NCBI GenBank assembly: GCA_947462335.1
Contig: OX381717.1
Location: 44,869,523 to 44,933,522 of the forward strand
DNA from: Harmothoe impar
Lineage: Eukaryota; Annelida; Polychaeta; Phyllodocida; Polynoidae
Length of the DNA stretch: 64,000 nt
Direction of reading: 5' to 3'
Within the stretch, counting starts at the first letter, position 1. Every line of letters starts with the position of its first letter. Below, one piece after another: positions 10,792-22,554 of the stretch. A program made the translations under genes and the position numbers. Below the pieces are notes generated by a model. That model saw nothing but the letters and a program-made list of their open reading frames with translations, was not told the origin of the DNA and did no database searches.

Positions 10792-11183
10792 TGGTAACAT
10801 CACTGCAGGAAACCATTATATTACTTTTTGGTATACTTCTAATTTGATATTTTGTCAACCATGTACACCTAATGTAGTCATTTTACAATGTGAAAGAGAA
10901 AAAAGTTTTGTTTGAAACTATTTATATCTCACACGTGTAGGCCTACATCTTTGGTAGATAAACATTTCAAATCTGAAAAAAGAATTGTATAACCACAAGC
11001 AGTAGTGAACACTCTCCAGGAAGTGGAAACCGCGCCTTTATGGAAAGTAGTAGTTTAGCATATCCAATAGTTGTTAATAGAAAAAGCCATGACTAAAGTT
11101 ATAATTGGAACTATCATTATAGACTGCCATGTATTACCGATGAGAAGAACAATGGTAGATGAGAACCAGGGCTGTGGGTTATC

Positions 11184-11189
11184 AATAAA
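11184..11189 (+). terminator. Possible poly(A) signal of methyltransferase copy 1
   Basis: AATAAA about 390 bases after the stop codon at 10789-10791. The other copies have the signal closer to the stop. Confidence 0.4.
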
Positions 11190-11478
11190 AATAAACTTTT
11201 AGAATGATCAACATAATTGTGTGTTTTTTTTAATATCATACAGGTTTAACCTGATAATTACTATACACATTAGTTACACTAAACTTAGTTCCCCGCAGCT
11301 GAATATAGCTAAGAAAACCACTTCGCAATAAATATAGCACGCCATGCGAGTAATGGTATATTTCGTTCAGGTATGAGATGCAAATCTCAAATTCATCATT
11401 AGGAACAACCTTAATTAATAATCTATTTAAATAAACAGGGAGCTTTGTCATAAGAAAATGATATTGTGGAATTCATCT

Positions 11479-11718
11479 CTAAGCTGCTTCATTAATTTTA
11501 ATCAATTTAAATTCTTGCTCTTTGTCCCAAGGCATGTGCTTGGATAGCGGTGACTTGTGAAGGGTGTAGCAGGCATTTCCACTAAACATTTCCGCTAGAT
11601 CCTGACACTTAAATATTTTATATTTAGGGTTGGTTAGAGATAGAAATACTGGTGAATACGGACTGTCAAGGTTAAAGCCATGGGAGGGCCATTCCTCAGG
11701 GAAGAGTGCAATGACCAA
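11479..11718 (-). other. Unassigned open frame, possible exon
   Basis: A 79-codon minus-strand frame of normal amino-acid composition (segments such as NPKYKIFKC and KHMPWDKEQEF). No family was recognised and the upstream splice acceptor is weak. It could be the last exon of a minus-strand gene or chance. It lies between copy 1 and a foldback element. Confidence 0.2.
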
Positions 11719-11729
11719 AGGCTGTATTT

Positions 11730-12110
11730 CACGTTGTGGTCGTATTTCACGCTTCTAAAAGAGGTAGGGGGTCGCTATGGGGGGCGCCATGGGGTTGCTA
11801 CGCTGCCAAGGTCCACGTGACCTGAGGGAAATTTAAAATGGCGGCCCGACGGAAGTAAACAAACATAGTGGAAGCAGGGATATAAAGTACTATACCCCAT
11901 GGTGGAAGTAAACAAACACCGCAGAAGTAATCAAACATGGTTGTTTCACAAAATATTTACTGGTGATACCCTGAAATAAATACAGAGCATCACTTGAAAG
12001 TGACCTCGTCAGTGGTTAGTGCACTTGTAGTGCTTGGGCTGTATTGCACTAGGCCTACGGCCAGTGTGCAATATGGCCCAAGCACTGCTTGTGCACTAAC
12101 CACGGACTCA
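11730..12110. repeat. Foldback element with long hairpin
   Basis: Arms 12012-12055 and 12059-12105 are near-perfect complements (GTGGTTAGTGCAC, GTGCTTGGGC, TATTGCACT). The centre is AGGCCTACGGCC. A GTAAACAAACA block and CACGT motifs precede it. The architecture matches the elements at 2800-3065 and 17165-17480 although the arm sequences differ. Confidence 0.65.
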
Positions 12111-12850
12111 GTCACTTTAGCGTGCAGCTCTGCCTATTAACCCATGGAGAAGTCAAGGAACATGATAATCATGGAACAAAAAGAGAAAAAGGTATTGCCA
12201 ACTCGTAAAGCATCCAGTATTAAATAGCATATTACATAGCATCACCCCTACATCTAGGCTCAGACCAGCTACACATGAGAGCCATCTACTGACTGTACAC
12301 TACACTATAGGCCTGAGTCTAGGTGCAGGGATAACCATACCACCACAGTGTCAGGCCTTTACCCAAAGGGGGGGGGGGACACGCTGCAACAAGGACACTT
12401 GATGGTGGAATCAGGAAATAAAGGGCACAAGTATTTGTCCCCAGTTCAGCATGCTTCAGGGAATTCCAAATTACTGTAATGTTACAGCATGTGGCTATCC
12501 GTCAATGTTACCTCAACATTAATATACTCTCCTCTTCGCATCTGATACATTATAGAGAATTGCCGATGCATGAGACAGTAGGTTCAGTTGACATTGCACT
12601 TTTTCTGAAATCTGGAAATTAGCTAACTTTAAGCAGTTGATACACAGTGTTGTGTTGAGGTCTATTGAACTTGTCATTATTAATGAATATACCAGATTCT
12701 GATGTATAATCAGATCCTGTAGAGAACATTGGAGACCCTGTGTTTGTGGTTAAAATAGATGTTGAACAACTACTAATTTGGAAATGCAATTAGTCAAAGT
12801 CTATACATTGTAGTATAGGTGTTTCCCCTAGTACCCACTTGGGGTCTCCA

Positions 12851-15706
12851 CGGTGCCCTTTTTTCCCCATGCTGTAATAGTAGGGAATCGAATTTGGATT
12901 TTCCAAGTTCTAGAGGCATTTCTGAGTAAAGTTTTGCAGGTGTCTTTTTCTAGACCTGTTTTTTCTGTAGATTCTGAAAAGTTAACTTGCGGAACTGAGA
13001 ATTGAGTTTTAGGGGGGGCAAGAACCCCCAAAATGCATTTTTTTGACAAAAACATTATTTTCCCCCTAGAATTAAAATTTCATCTCATGTACCATGAAGT
13101 AATAATTAACATGAAAGGTATGATCATCATTCATCAGTAAATAGTGTTGTTGTGGTTGCCATGGTTACCTGCTTACCAACAAAACAAAAAGTACACATTA
13201 ATCTTTTTGGTTAATACTTATATTTATACATCCATAATATACACATAACAGGCAGTAATTAACTTCTTTATACTTGTTTGTGAAACCAGCTGCACTTGCA
13301 CTGATCATAGTGACCTCCACCTAGTAAATGACACATTTGATGCGTTGCTATATATCAATATTAATTAGCTTTTTTCATCGTACTCTGCCAGAATCTCTGT
13401 GTTTTTACTGCTTACCCCTTACATGTCATCTGTTGATAATGGGTTATAATCCACCATATTTCACCCTTTTTGCTTCATTGTCCTCACTTGTGAACATTGT
13501 GACAAGGAAAAGAGGCAGTTCCAGTGTGGCAATTGCTTGTACATTGGAACCCTGCCTTTGGACACCCACACTGATAATTACTGCATCCAGTCCTACACTG
13601 GCAAGCGACTAGAAATAGGCAAGCCTGTTGAATTGCGTCCTTTGTCATTAGCAGAGGTAACAGGTTGTTGTCTTCCATCTTCCACCCCATGCATGTATGA
13701 TCTGGTATGTTGGGTTTTAGGATGTGTGCCAAGTTTCATATCAGACTCTGGTAGTGCACACGCATGAGATGTAAGTTCAGTGCATCTGATGTTGGAGGCA
13801 GAGCTTCTGTTTTCTTACAATGTCGAAACAAAAGAACCCTTGCATTGTCCACTGATTCTGCATGTGGCACCCTATAGATGTGGCAAACAAACTTCTGTGC
13901 TCATTTCAACACATCCTCGGACGGGGGATTTTCATCCTTTCCAATGGCATCAAGGAGGTTATGATGTTTGATGAACACATCAAATGTAGTTTGCTTGGAA
14001 TGATGAGAATGATGTTGAGTCTGAGCCTGTCAATGCATGGAATGCAGGAAGTGAAGTATGGGAGCCTTCAGGCATGTTTCTGAAAGTTGGGAATAAACTT
14101 TGGATTCTTACCAGTTCCTGCTTGTAGCCACATGTCTTCACAACCAATGTGCTCATAGTGGGCAAGCAGGAGAGCCAGTATGTCTGTGTCCCTTTCCTGT
14201 ATGACTATTGGAGGAGCAGTTGATGGCATGTAATAGTTTCCTTCTGCACCATCCTCCAAATTGGCATTTTGTTGTTCTTCCGTTGCTTCCCTGTTTCAGC
14301 CTTGATGCTTTTGTCTCTGCATTGATCACCCACCAAATCAATCCTCTGATAGTTTTCTCGAATTCTTAGGATGTTGTTGACAAATATGTTTGCCAGGTCC
14401 CCAAAAATCTTTGCTTCTTCGGGTTTGCCCAATGCATGAATTGTTGCCCAAACATCTATAATGATGGTTGAATCATTTCTTGTGTGAATTGAAGTTGGGC
14501 AAGCAATGTCTTTAGTCAGACTTCGTATGAGGAATGATTTATCACCACTCCTCAACCTTCCATTTGCTTCTGCAAGAGAGGAACTGCCATTAGCTCATGC
14601 TCCAAGATCTTGTCCGAATTCCCAGCTCTTCGAGCAGCAAATGAACTCTTTGCATTACATTTCTGTTAGCATTCAGAACAACAGTTTCCCCTTGAAATTG
14701 CTTTCGCAGTGTAAAATTCAACTGTGGAATTTTTCCGATTTCTCAATGAATCTCTCCACAACAAAGTGCTCTAGTTGATCCTGTCCTTTTAGAAGAGCTG
14801 ATGCTAATGAATCCTGAATAGGGTATAGGGCAATGCCCATCTGTTCAATGCAGTTCTTGTCCTTGTAATTCCCACAATACATCCCTCACTCTTTCCTATC
14901 CTATTCAACCATTCCTGGCCATAGTCTGCATCCTAGCCAGTTCTTACCTTGTGCACCTTTAAAATGGTGAAGATATTGGAGATCCTGGAAGCAGGCTTCC
15001 TGATACCTGCAGTGCACAAGAGTCCTGGTCATTGTTGTATATATGTACAGTCACCTCCCTCTATGAGGACCATGAAGGGGGTATTGGCTAGTGAGACCCT
15101 TTGATGGGAGTATCGTGCGTTATGCCCTTTTGGGATGAGATGCATGGATGTGAACCTGCTGTGTTTATCATTGGGGCTGCATTCATGCCTGATGAACCAA
15201 CACAGTATGGCAAATTATTCGTCACCAGTGCTGCATTGATGCATCATGAAAACAATTGAATGTGTTACTTGAAGCATCATATGATTCTTCTATGGTTAAA
15301 GAGAAGCTTAGATATATAGATGGTTACATCAATTTATCAATTCGACACAAAAAGATGCCTTCTTAGGTTTTGACTGTAACCATGGTCACCATGGTTACCA
15401 CAATGGTAATTCATGAAGATGCCTCTCTATCAGACCTTTCATTTAAGGAATTCCCTGACCAGATATGGTAATAAAGAGCCCTTTCGGACAATGAAATATG
15501 GTTTTTGTCAGAAATCTATGTTTTGGGGGGGTTTTGACCCCCTTATATGAATTTCTCAGTTCCGCAAGTACTTTTTCTGTAATCTACACGAAAAACTGGT
15601 CATAGAAAAATGGCTTGCGGAACTTTACTCAGAAATGCCTCTAGAAAGTTTTAGGACGACATTTATCTGATTCAATTCCCTACTAAAACCAGGGACCACC
15701 TCTATA
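12851..15706. mobile_element. DNA element with long (~330-bp) inverted terminal repeats
   Basis: The segment 12851-13180 reads as the diverged reverse complement of 15365-15706. Shared anchors include TAGTAGGGAAT, TCTAGAGGCATTTCTGAG, ACTTGCGGAACTGAG and TGACAAAAAC. Between them lies a broken minus-strand gene. No clear flanking duplication was identified because the outer ends are diverged. The superfamily is not assigned. Confidence 0.65.
13484..14555 (-). pseudogene. Decayed transposon-type gene with HALTGSD motif and Cys-rich tail
   Basis: Five short frames in three phases follow one another on the minus strand (14555-14205, 14341-14153, 14259-14068, 14165-13980, 13732-13484). Read in order they give a DKSIKAET segment, then QERDTDILALLL, then LPAFHALTGSDST, and a Cys-rich tail with CRTGC, CGC and CTSNC clusters resembling a tesmin/TSO1 CXC domain. 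Multi-copy animal proteins with this order are, to my knowledge, transposon-derived. The several frameshifts show it is not functional. Its place between long inverted repeats suggests it was that element's own gene. Confidence 0.5.
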
Positions 15707-17164
15707 GAATGCCAAATTCACATAGACTGAGCAAGAACTATATTATTCATAACATTCAAACACAGCTTCTAGATATGACATTGTTAATCAGCCTGGCCCT
15801 ATCCTGCACTTTGCCACACCTTGTACACCAGCACACACACTGTACCTTACCCTGCATTCCTGCCCCAGCTTGAAGGATGGCTAATGTAAGCCTGAGGTGC
15901 AGAACAGGTCTCTGCATGCTCCTAACAATGCTGGATGTATCGTTGTTAACAAGGCAAATAATACTTTGTAGGTAAGTCTGTGTATTTCAACCTTGCTATG
16001 ACGCAATGTATATATGTTCTTACATTTATAATAGAAAAGAAAGGTTCTTAATTTTGTTCTTAGCACTATTATAGCTGAAGTGCGGTTTTATTGCAAGTCG
16101 ATATTTGTATAACCAAGTGGAGCATACTGGTTCCCACTTTACCTAAAAGGGGGCAACACCGTAGCACTGGGAGGTTTCACCATAACATTTTTAGAAACAA
16201 CAAAACTATACACTACAGGAACACCTGTATTTTGGTAAGTTTTATTCTTTGGCTTAGGAAATGTATCCATAACGTATATGCAGCAATTGTAATACATTTG
16301 ATCATTATGCTTCAAGTCATTTTGTGTAGATCATAATTATCATTATCATAATAGTTTGTCATTTATAACCAGGGTTTTCATCAACTCATTTGAAGCGCAA
16401 TTATTATAAACTGCATTATTAACATGCTACACATTGTTCATTATACTAGTCATATATGGTAGCTTGTAAGACGGTTGAAGGCTATCGTTCAGTTACCTAT
16501 AGGTAAAGATAACTCTTTACTATAAAGTCCTCCCGAAGATCACATAATGTCAGTTCCAAAGAAAGGATCCTCCATGTAACAGGGGGTGGATAATCATTTC
16601 TGCTTGGCATGCCTATCTTTGTGTAAAGCCATATGATTTTTGACTTTAATATGGAAAAAAACTTGAAAAACATATTGTTGAAATTTGTTTAAAAAAAGAA
16701 AGAAGAATGTAAAAATACAAAACAAAATGAAAACAAAAAAATTAAATCATGTAAAAAAGGGGAGCACACTGTAAAACTTTGGTTGCCATGTTTGTAGGTG
16801 TACAATTTCTACCGTAGGTGTACAGTTTATTGTAGGTAAACAATATAATTTACAATAGCTCTACCGTAGATTCAACTGTAAATGCATTTTACAGTAGATT
16901 CTTCTGTAGATCTATAGTAGATTCTACTGTGTACCTACATTAACTATCTATTCAATGCCCTAGGATATCTAGCTGCTCTGATCGGTACCAAATGCCACCT
17001 TCGCCTTTTTGATTTAAACTCAATGTCCATACACATCTGGCTTATATACTTTCACTACTCTGAACCTGCACTACACACGAATAGTAAGGTTATTTGAGGA
17101 CTCTATCCATTTAATACAATTGTTTTAAAATAACAAATATGACGAAAGGCCATTTAAATATATA
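15707..17164. other. Intergenic, no gene seen
   Basis: Contains an A-rich stretch at about 16645-16755 and a CTGTA/TACAG-rich block at about 16764-16940 that begins CACTGTAAAA, similar to the MITE family at 48361. No convincing coding exon. Confidence 0.5.
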
Positions 17165-17480
17165 TAGACAAAGGTGCACGAGTTTCAGTCTGTTGGCTGG
17201 GTTATTTCACGAGTTGACCTTCGGACGTATTTCACAAGGCCGTAGGCCGAGTGAAATGCGGCCCAAGGGTCAACAAGTGAAATAACCCAGTCAACAAACT
17301 GAAATAAGTGTACCTTTGTGTTTATTTTTATGATCTTCGATTGAATCTACCAAAATTATGATAGGGGGAGCCTAAAATGCTTATTTCCATCCCGTTTCTA
17401 CCTTGTTTTTTAATGTAAACAAACCGCCATCTTTGATGACGTCACAGGCCGTGAAATACGGAAGATGGTTATTTCACAGG
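17165..17480. repeat. Foldback element
   Basis: Arms 17168-17241 and 17246-17320 pair over most of their length (ACAAAGGTGCAC / GTGTACCTTTGT at the ends, GGGTTATTTCAC / GTGAAATAACCC inside). The centre is GGCCGTAGGCC. A GTAAACAAACC...TGACGTCAC block follows at 17416-17447, in the opposite order to the copy at 2800. Confidence 0.7.
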
Positions 17481-17785
17481 GTGTGAAATACGGCATTCCT
17501 TGGTTAAATCAATGAGAGGGTCGTATTCCATAAAAGATAAAAAACTGGTTTTTCATTACAGCGCATCTTTTTAAGGAAAACATTATATAATTTGATAAAT
17601 ATTGGCAATTTTACATTAATTCAAAACTTAGAGTGTGAGCAATGCAGTGAGCTAGAAATGTGCTATAATATCACAATTTTCGTAGATCTATTAGCAATCT
17701 CTTCACTGCTACCATGGTTTTCCTATACATCTTAGCCTACGAATAAATAAAGGTAATGAGAAATAGGCTCCCTCGTCATATTGTT

Positions 17786-17975
17786 GGGCAAAAAAAAGGT
17801 TTGTTTCAGGTAACATGGGAGGAAAATGTAGGGTCGCTAGGTCGGATTTTTCTGTTTTTATGAAAAAAAATTAAACATGAATGTACTAGCCAGCCTCTCT
17901 GCATATCCTAACATTGGCCAAAAAAGGGTAAAACACAAAAAAGATCTACAGAAAACAAACCTTTTTTTGGCCTCA
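17786..17975. repeat. Short inverted-repeat element
   Basis: GGCAAAAAAAAGGTTTGTTT (17788 onward) is answered by AAACAAACCTTTTTTTGGCC near 17955-17975, giving a possible 190-bp MITE. The left end resembles the dispersed repeat at 100 and 60508. Confidence 0.5.
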
Positions 17976-18701
17976 GTGTTAGTTATGTTAGTGCTTGGTG
18001 AGGAGAAACATTGTTTGATTGGCTTAACATTGGTACCAGCAACAATGTCCTTCTTTAGATTCAACAATTCTAGATACAAATAGTTCATCAACGAGTACCA
18101 TGTAATAAATGTCCGGTATAAACAGGCTAGGCATCATAGAACAAAGTCTTCACCAATATGTAAATCCAGAAGACAAAAATGAAATAAACCAATAGAAAAG
18201 AACACTAGCAGAAGCAATTACGTTTGGGGAGCTCAATGCAAGCTGTCTGCATAGAACTAACTTTCTATGCTGTATGGAAACAATTCTTACTCTCATTGTA
18301 AAACTAGACTAACATTTCATTCAATATCATATCACCATGCCATCCTTTTAAAAAGCCAACTGTATATTTTGTAACCATTCTTTTGGAAACGTCAATTGCA
18401 TCTGCTAATTATCATAATAATATCACCAGTCATATCACTTCACAGCTTTCATTTTCATTATTTTCAGTATACCCTCCTCCTTTATGCATTCATTTATAAG
18501 CTAACCCTTGCAGAAAGGAAACCAGCATTCATTCCTTGAAGTAAATTGTAAGGTTGAGTATAAAAACACTATTTGTAGAAAATCTTCATTTCAAAGTCCA
18601 CATTCACCTAGGCAAATATGAGCGTCAGCCAATGTCGCCTATAGCACTCTCATACAAGAGTCAGGCATTTCTGGACTATAATAGATGGGTCGAGGGCTAT
18701 T

Positions 18702-19751
18702 CTAGTGAGGGTCAGGCCATGCTGGACCTTCATCTAAAGCTTCTACATCCTGGGAGGTGTCGAGGTTGGAGGATGGAGGGACCGGCATCCCTTGCAGCTT
18801 GTAGAACTTGCGGAAGGCCTCTTCCTCCCTGGATGCTATGGATTTCTGCTGTTTGACTGACTTCTCCCCCCGGTCCCTCTGGTAAGCCTCCAGTCGCAGC
18901 TCAGGTGAGGGCCTGCTTGGCCATACATACGGCTGACCTGCAATGGTTGATAGAAGATTAATTGATATGTTGCCAAATATGAGAATCACTGAACTTAAAG
19001 GTATATATAGTTATTCTGGAAAACCTACTATTCACAGCCACTAAATGCCTGTTGACAAGGCTCTCAATGCTCTTACCCAGTGGCTCTGACCAAATAGAGC
19101 TCAGGGATTTAGTGTGTAACCTCACTTCCTGTACCTTATAAGGGACAATCGCAAAGCAGATTCATCAATAATAGTTCATACTTACAGCTACATATAAAAA
19201 TGGTGATAGGATTTACAATTGTATTGTATAATATAGTTTATATTTAATTTAAATGATAATTATCTTATTGTAATCAATTTCCATTCAAATCAACAAAATA
19301 GTATAAAAGATATCACCTAAGAGTGAATTTTGGCCAATATGCTACTTGTTATATGCCAAAGGAAAGCCCTGGATGAGTTGTACAAGAATACAGTGACATG
19401 TTTTGTATGCGACTTCCGCCCCGTTTCGTTAAAAACGGGTCACATGTAAGGCAATTCACCATAAAATATCTCATACTCACAGCCACATATAAAAAAGGTG
19501 ATGGTGAGGGTGAGAAGACACGCAAAGATGAGAACCAGGGGCCAGACAGTCACGTGGGTGACTAGATCCCACGTGATTAGATGACTATCCCAGAAAGTAC
19601 TTGTAGTCACCATGACTACCATCTCTTGCGGTGAGTGCCGGTTGTACATACAATGGAAGACTCTACCCGAGGCATGGTAAAGGCGGTTAAACTGTTCTAT
19701 CTGCAACTTGGTGATGTGCGGGGAGATGTCGCACGCTGGCCGATATGAGCA
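18702..19751 (-). CDS. BK channel beta-subunit (KCNMB)-like gene, last two coding exons
   Basis: Minus-strand exons 19751-19481 and 18937-18702 join in phase (a split Cys codon) and end at TAG 18704-18702. The upstream exon has a TTTCTTTCAG acceptor and a GTGAGT donor. It encodes CSYRPACD..., a spaced Cys ending FHCMYNRH, then a membrane segment around VTVWPLVLIFACLL. This matches the extracellular loop (C-Y-x-P-x-C and F-x-C-x-Y/F) and second transmembrane helix of KCNMB proteins, closest in my recollection to KCNMB4. The last exon adds a long charged cytoplasmic tail. The first transmembrane exon was not found in the window. It could lie elsewhere, or this may be a fragment. KCNMB subunits tune calcium- and voltage-gated K+ channels at the plasma membrane. 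A short copy of the exon's 3' edge and donor (with GTAAGT) sits at about 19180-19212. Confidence 0.65.
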
Positions 19752-21043
19752 CTGAAAGAAAAAGATGGTAGAAAGTTTATTACAGATAGTATAGATAGAA
19801 CAAATGTATTCAAATTAGAGATTCAGAATTTCAAAACATGAATTGTTAATTCTGTCTCGACTCTAATTCCACTCTAAAAATTGCCAAAATAATTCTCTTC
19901 AAAACTGGCAAGGAATGGCCCTGTTTTGCTTGGTATAGGGTCCGTTTTGCCTTGTAGTGTCATGCATATATGTAATATTAGGCAAAATTTACTGTTTTGC
20001 CTTGTATTTTTTTTATGGGATTTTGATTTGCTGGATTTAGTCTTTCTTACTGACACAGAGGAGGGACGTGAGACAGTGTCAGTATCACTGGTTTGGAACC
20101 AAACTCTTCAAATATGCCTTATGAACTCTTCCTTAGGTAGGCATACATATTGTACCAACATTTTATTTGGCCACACTATTCAATTAAAGAGACTACAGAC
20201 AACCCAATAAATGCTGCACTATATTCAGTTTGATTCATACCCATTAGTATAAAGTCTGAACTGAGTCTGAGTTCTTCTTGCTATTGTTTAGCAGGAAATA
20301 CTGAGAGGAAAGTAACTTATATTACCCCATGTCCTGTCTTACCCAACTTCCTCTAGAGCAAATTTCTGGCAAATGGCAACCTCAAACAAGTTAGTGACAA
20401 CTGACAACTAGCAATTGGCAACTTAATAAGCAATCAACAATATGTCGCACTGAACTTCCATGTTATGTGAATAATTTTGCATTTCAGGCCATGTTGCAGT
20501 CACTGCAATCTTTAAAAAATGACATTTCTTCATTAGCATTTGGCATGAAAAACATACCATAATATGGAAGGTCTGTGGAGCCCTATTTTGTCCACATGCT
20601 ACGAATTGTCCACAATATGTTTTGTCCACTCCCACCTCACACAAAGTGTCCACAAAACAGAGTTTGTCCCAGTTTTTCTCTTTGGCTTTTGAATACTTGT
20701 AAGTATGCTTGACTGAATTAATGAGAAAAGTATTTCTAAACTTTGTTAGAACTGAGGCTTGAAGTATGAACCAACTATTGAAACGAAGCTATTTGTCCTG
20801 TGTGAACTTTTTTTTCATTGCATTGTCAATGTTGTCACTGTAGAGCCCTTTGTGTCTCCCACTTTTGCCTAGATGGCACCGCCTGCAGTAGTCAGCAGGC
20901 ATTGTCACCATGAGCCGTACCTTCTATCCTATTTAAACTTCTTGCTAGCTTTGGGGATATATGGAGGCAGAGGACAGAACTGCTAATTTGCATTGCAGGT
21001 ACGGGAGATGAGGATCGCAGCACCGGTTGATGTTCAAGGCATT
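19752..21043. other. Intergenic/intronic, no exon recognised
   Basis: The upstream exons of the KCNMB-like gene would be expected on the minus strand here or beyond, but no transmembrane exon with good splice sites was seen. Confidence 0.4.
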
Positions 21044-21165
21044 ATGGGTAGGTCAGTGTTGTTGGTGTTGTTGGTGTTGGGTGTTGGTGTGGTGTGTACG
21101 GTGCAGAGCCAGCAGTATGATCCAACAGACTGCCCTGAAACATTTACATGTCAGCATCCACAGAG
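21044..21165 (+). other. Possible first exon of a secreted protein
   Basis: ATG followed by a textbook signal peptide (SVLLVLLVLGVGVVCTVQS, cleavage likely after the QS) and then a Cys-containing mature start (DPTDCPETFTCQ). The frame runs into a possible donor CAGAG|GTTAGG at 21165/21166. No downstream exon was identified before methyltransferase copy 2, so this may be an orphan exon, a gene remnant or chance. Confidence 0.3.
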
Positions 21166-22554
21166 GTTAGGATAAGGCAGGACAATGGACAGGCTCGGAT
21201 AAAGCAGGCAGGTGACAGGCTAGGATAAGGCAGGGAAGATGACAGGCATCTGAAGTAGTCATAGTCAACCATAACATAACATACAACAAGCAGGGATATC
21301 CATAGAACAGTGGTTTAGGAGGAGATGTGCCTACCTGAATCCCATGGACCATTCAATTTTGAATCCTAACTGTTTCCTGTTCAGACATTCCTATGAATCA
21401 ATTTGTGTGATCCACATAATTTTAGTCACTCCTGACTATCTTTATGACTATTGATATAGTCCCCTGACTATGGGAGCCAGAAATATGGTGGTATAGTCAC
21501 TACTGACTATGGGTATTATTATCAGTGTAGTATAGCCAGCCATAGTATGGCTAACTGTGTTAATCACCTTAGTGACCGAGTCTTTAAGCAAAAGTTGAAT
21601 AAGGGCAGAATATCGGTGTATAGAATCATTATATAGAATTAGGTCGCCACGGCTGAGGGTTGCCTGAAATTTATACGACTGATTTGGTGTGTAAGTAGAA
21701 CTATACAACATCTAGTGCACACTGCTCATTTAGAGTTTTGCAGATATAACCTCACGTATTGCAGACGGGTAAGTGTTATTATCCAATTTTTGAGTGATTG
21801 TAGACGTACAACTCCTAAGTTATTACTTAGTGAAGTTGGATGTACATACCTGCCTACTTTCCGTAAAGAGAGTATCCAAATCGGTAGTCTCTAGGTCGCC
21901 ATATTTCTTATGATATATATATATATATAGGCCCTAGGTTTGGCCTACAAGCTAAGGAGGGAATTTATGTAATTAGCTACAATGGCAGATTTCCAGACAC
22001 ACATAATTCTTACTACTTTTGAGGATTATGCATGGACTTTTCCTTAGTACATCTGTCTGGAAACATGTCACAGTACACTGTAAATAGTTGAACCAAAAAG
22101 GCGTCCTTTTATACTGTGAACCAACAGCTAGTATATACATATTTTACTGCCCATGCACACGAATACCGTAGTATATACTGTGAATCTATAGTATAAAATA
22201 CTGTGCAGCTACACTAACTGACAGTGTAATTAAGTTACCCAGTTACTCCTATATAACTTAAGGAGACAGCATCTTTATCTTACTACTGCTAGTGATCTTC
22301 TACGGGAACCATTATATCTGAGTAACACATGTAATAATGTTCATGTTATTTATATCTATGTTATTTATATTTATAGCTGTCATCTGCCTATAAGTCTGTC
22401 TCACAATTTGTCTCATTATAGGATCATCTTATGTTACTTATTGAGATTATTTTATTTTTGCTTGGCTGGTTATATTATGAACCTTGAGGCCTCTTTGTAT
22501 GAGAGTAAATTTCAATGTTGTGCTTTCTTCATTTCCATAATTCAGCTGCTTGAA
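21166..22554. other. Intergenic, repeat-like, no gene seen
   Basis: Includes repeated GACTAT/ATAGTC motifs (21430-21540) and an ACTGTA-rich segment (22073-22210). An AG at about 22544, ten bases before the ATG of copy 2, looks like a 3' splice site. Confidence 0.4.
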
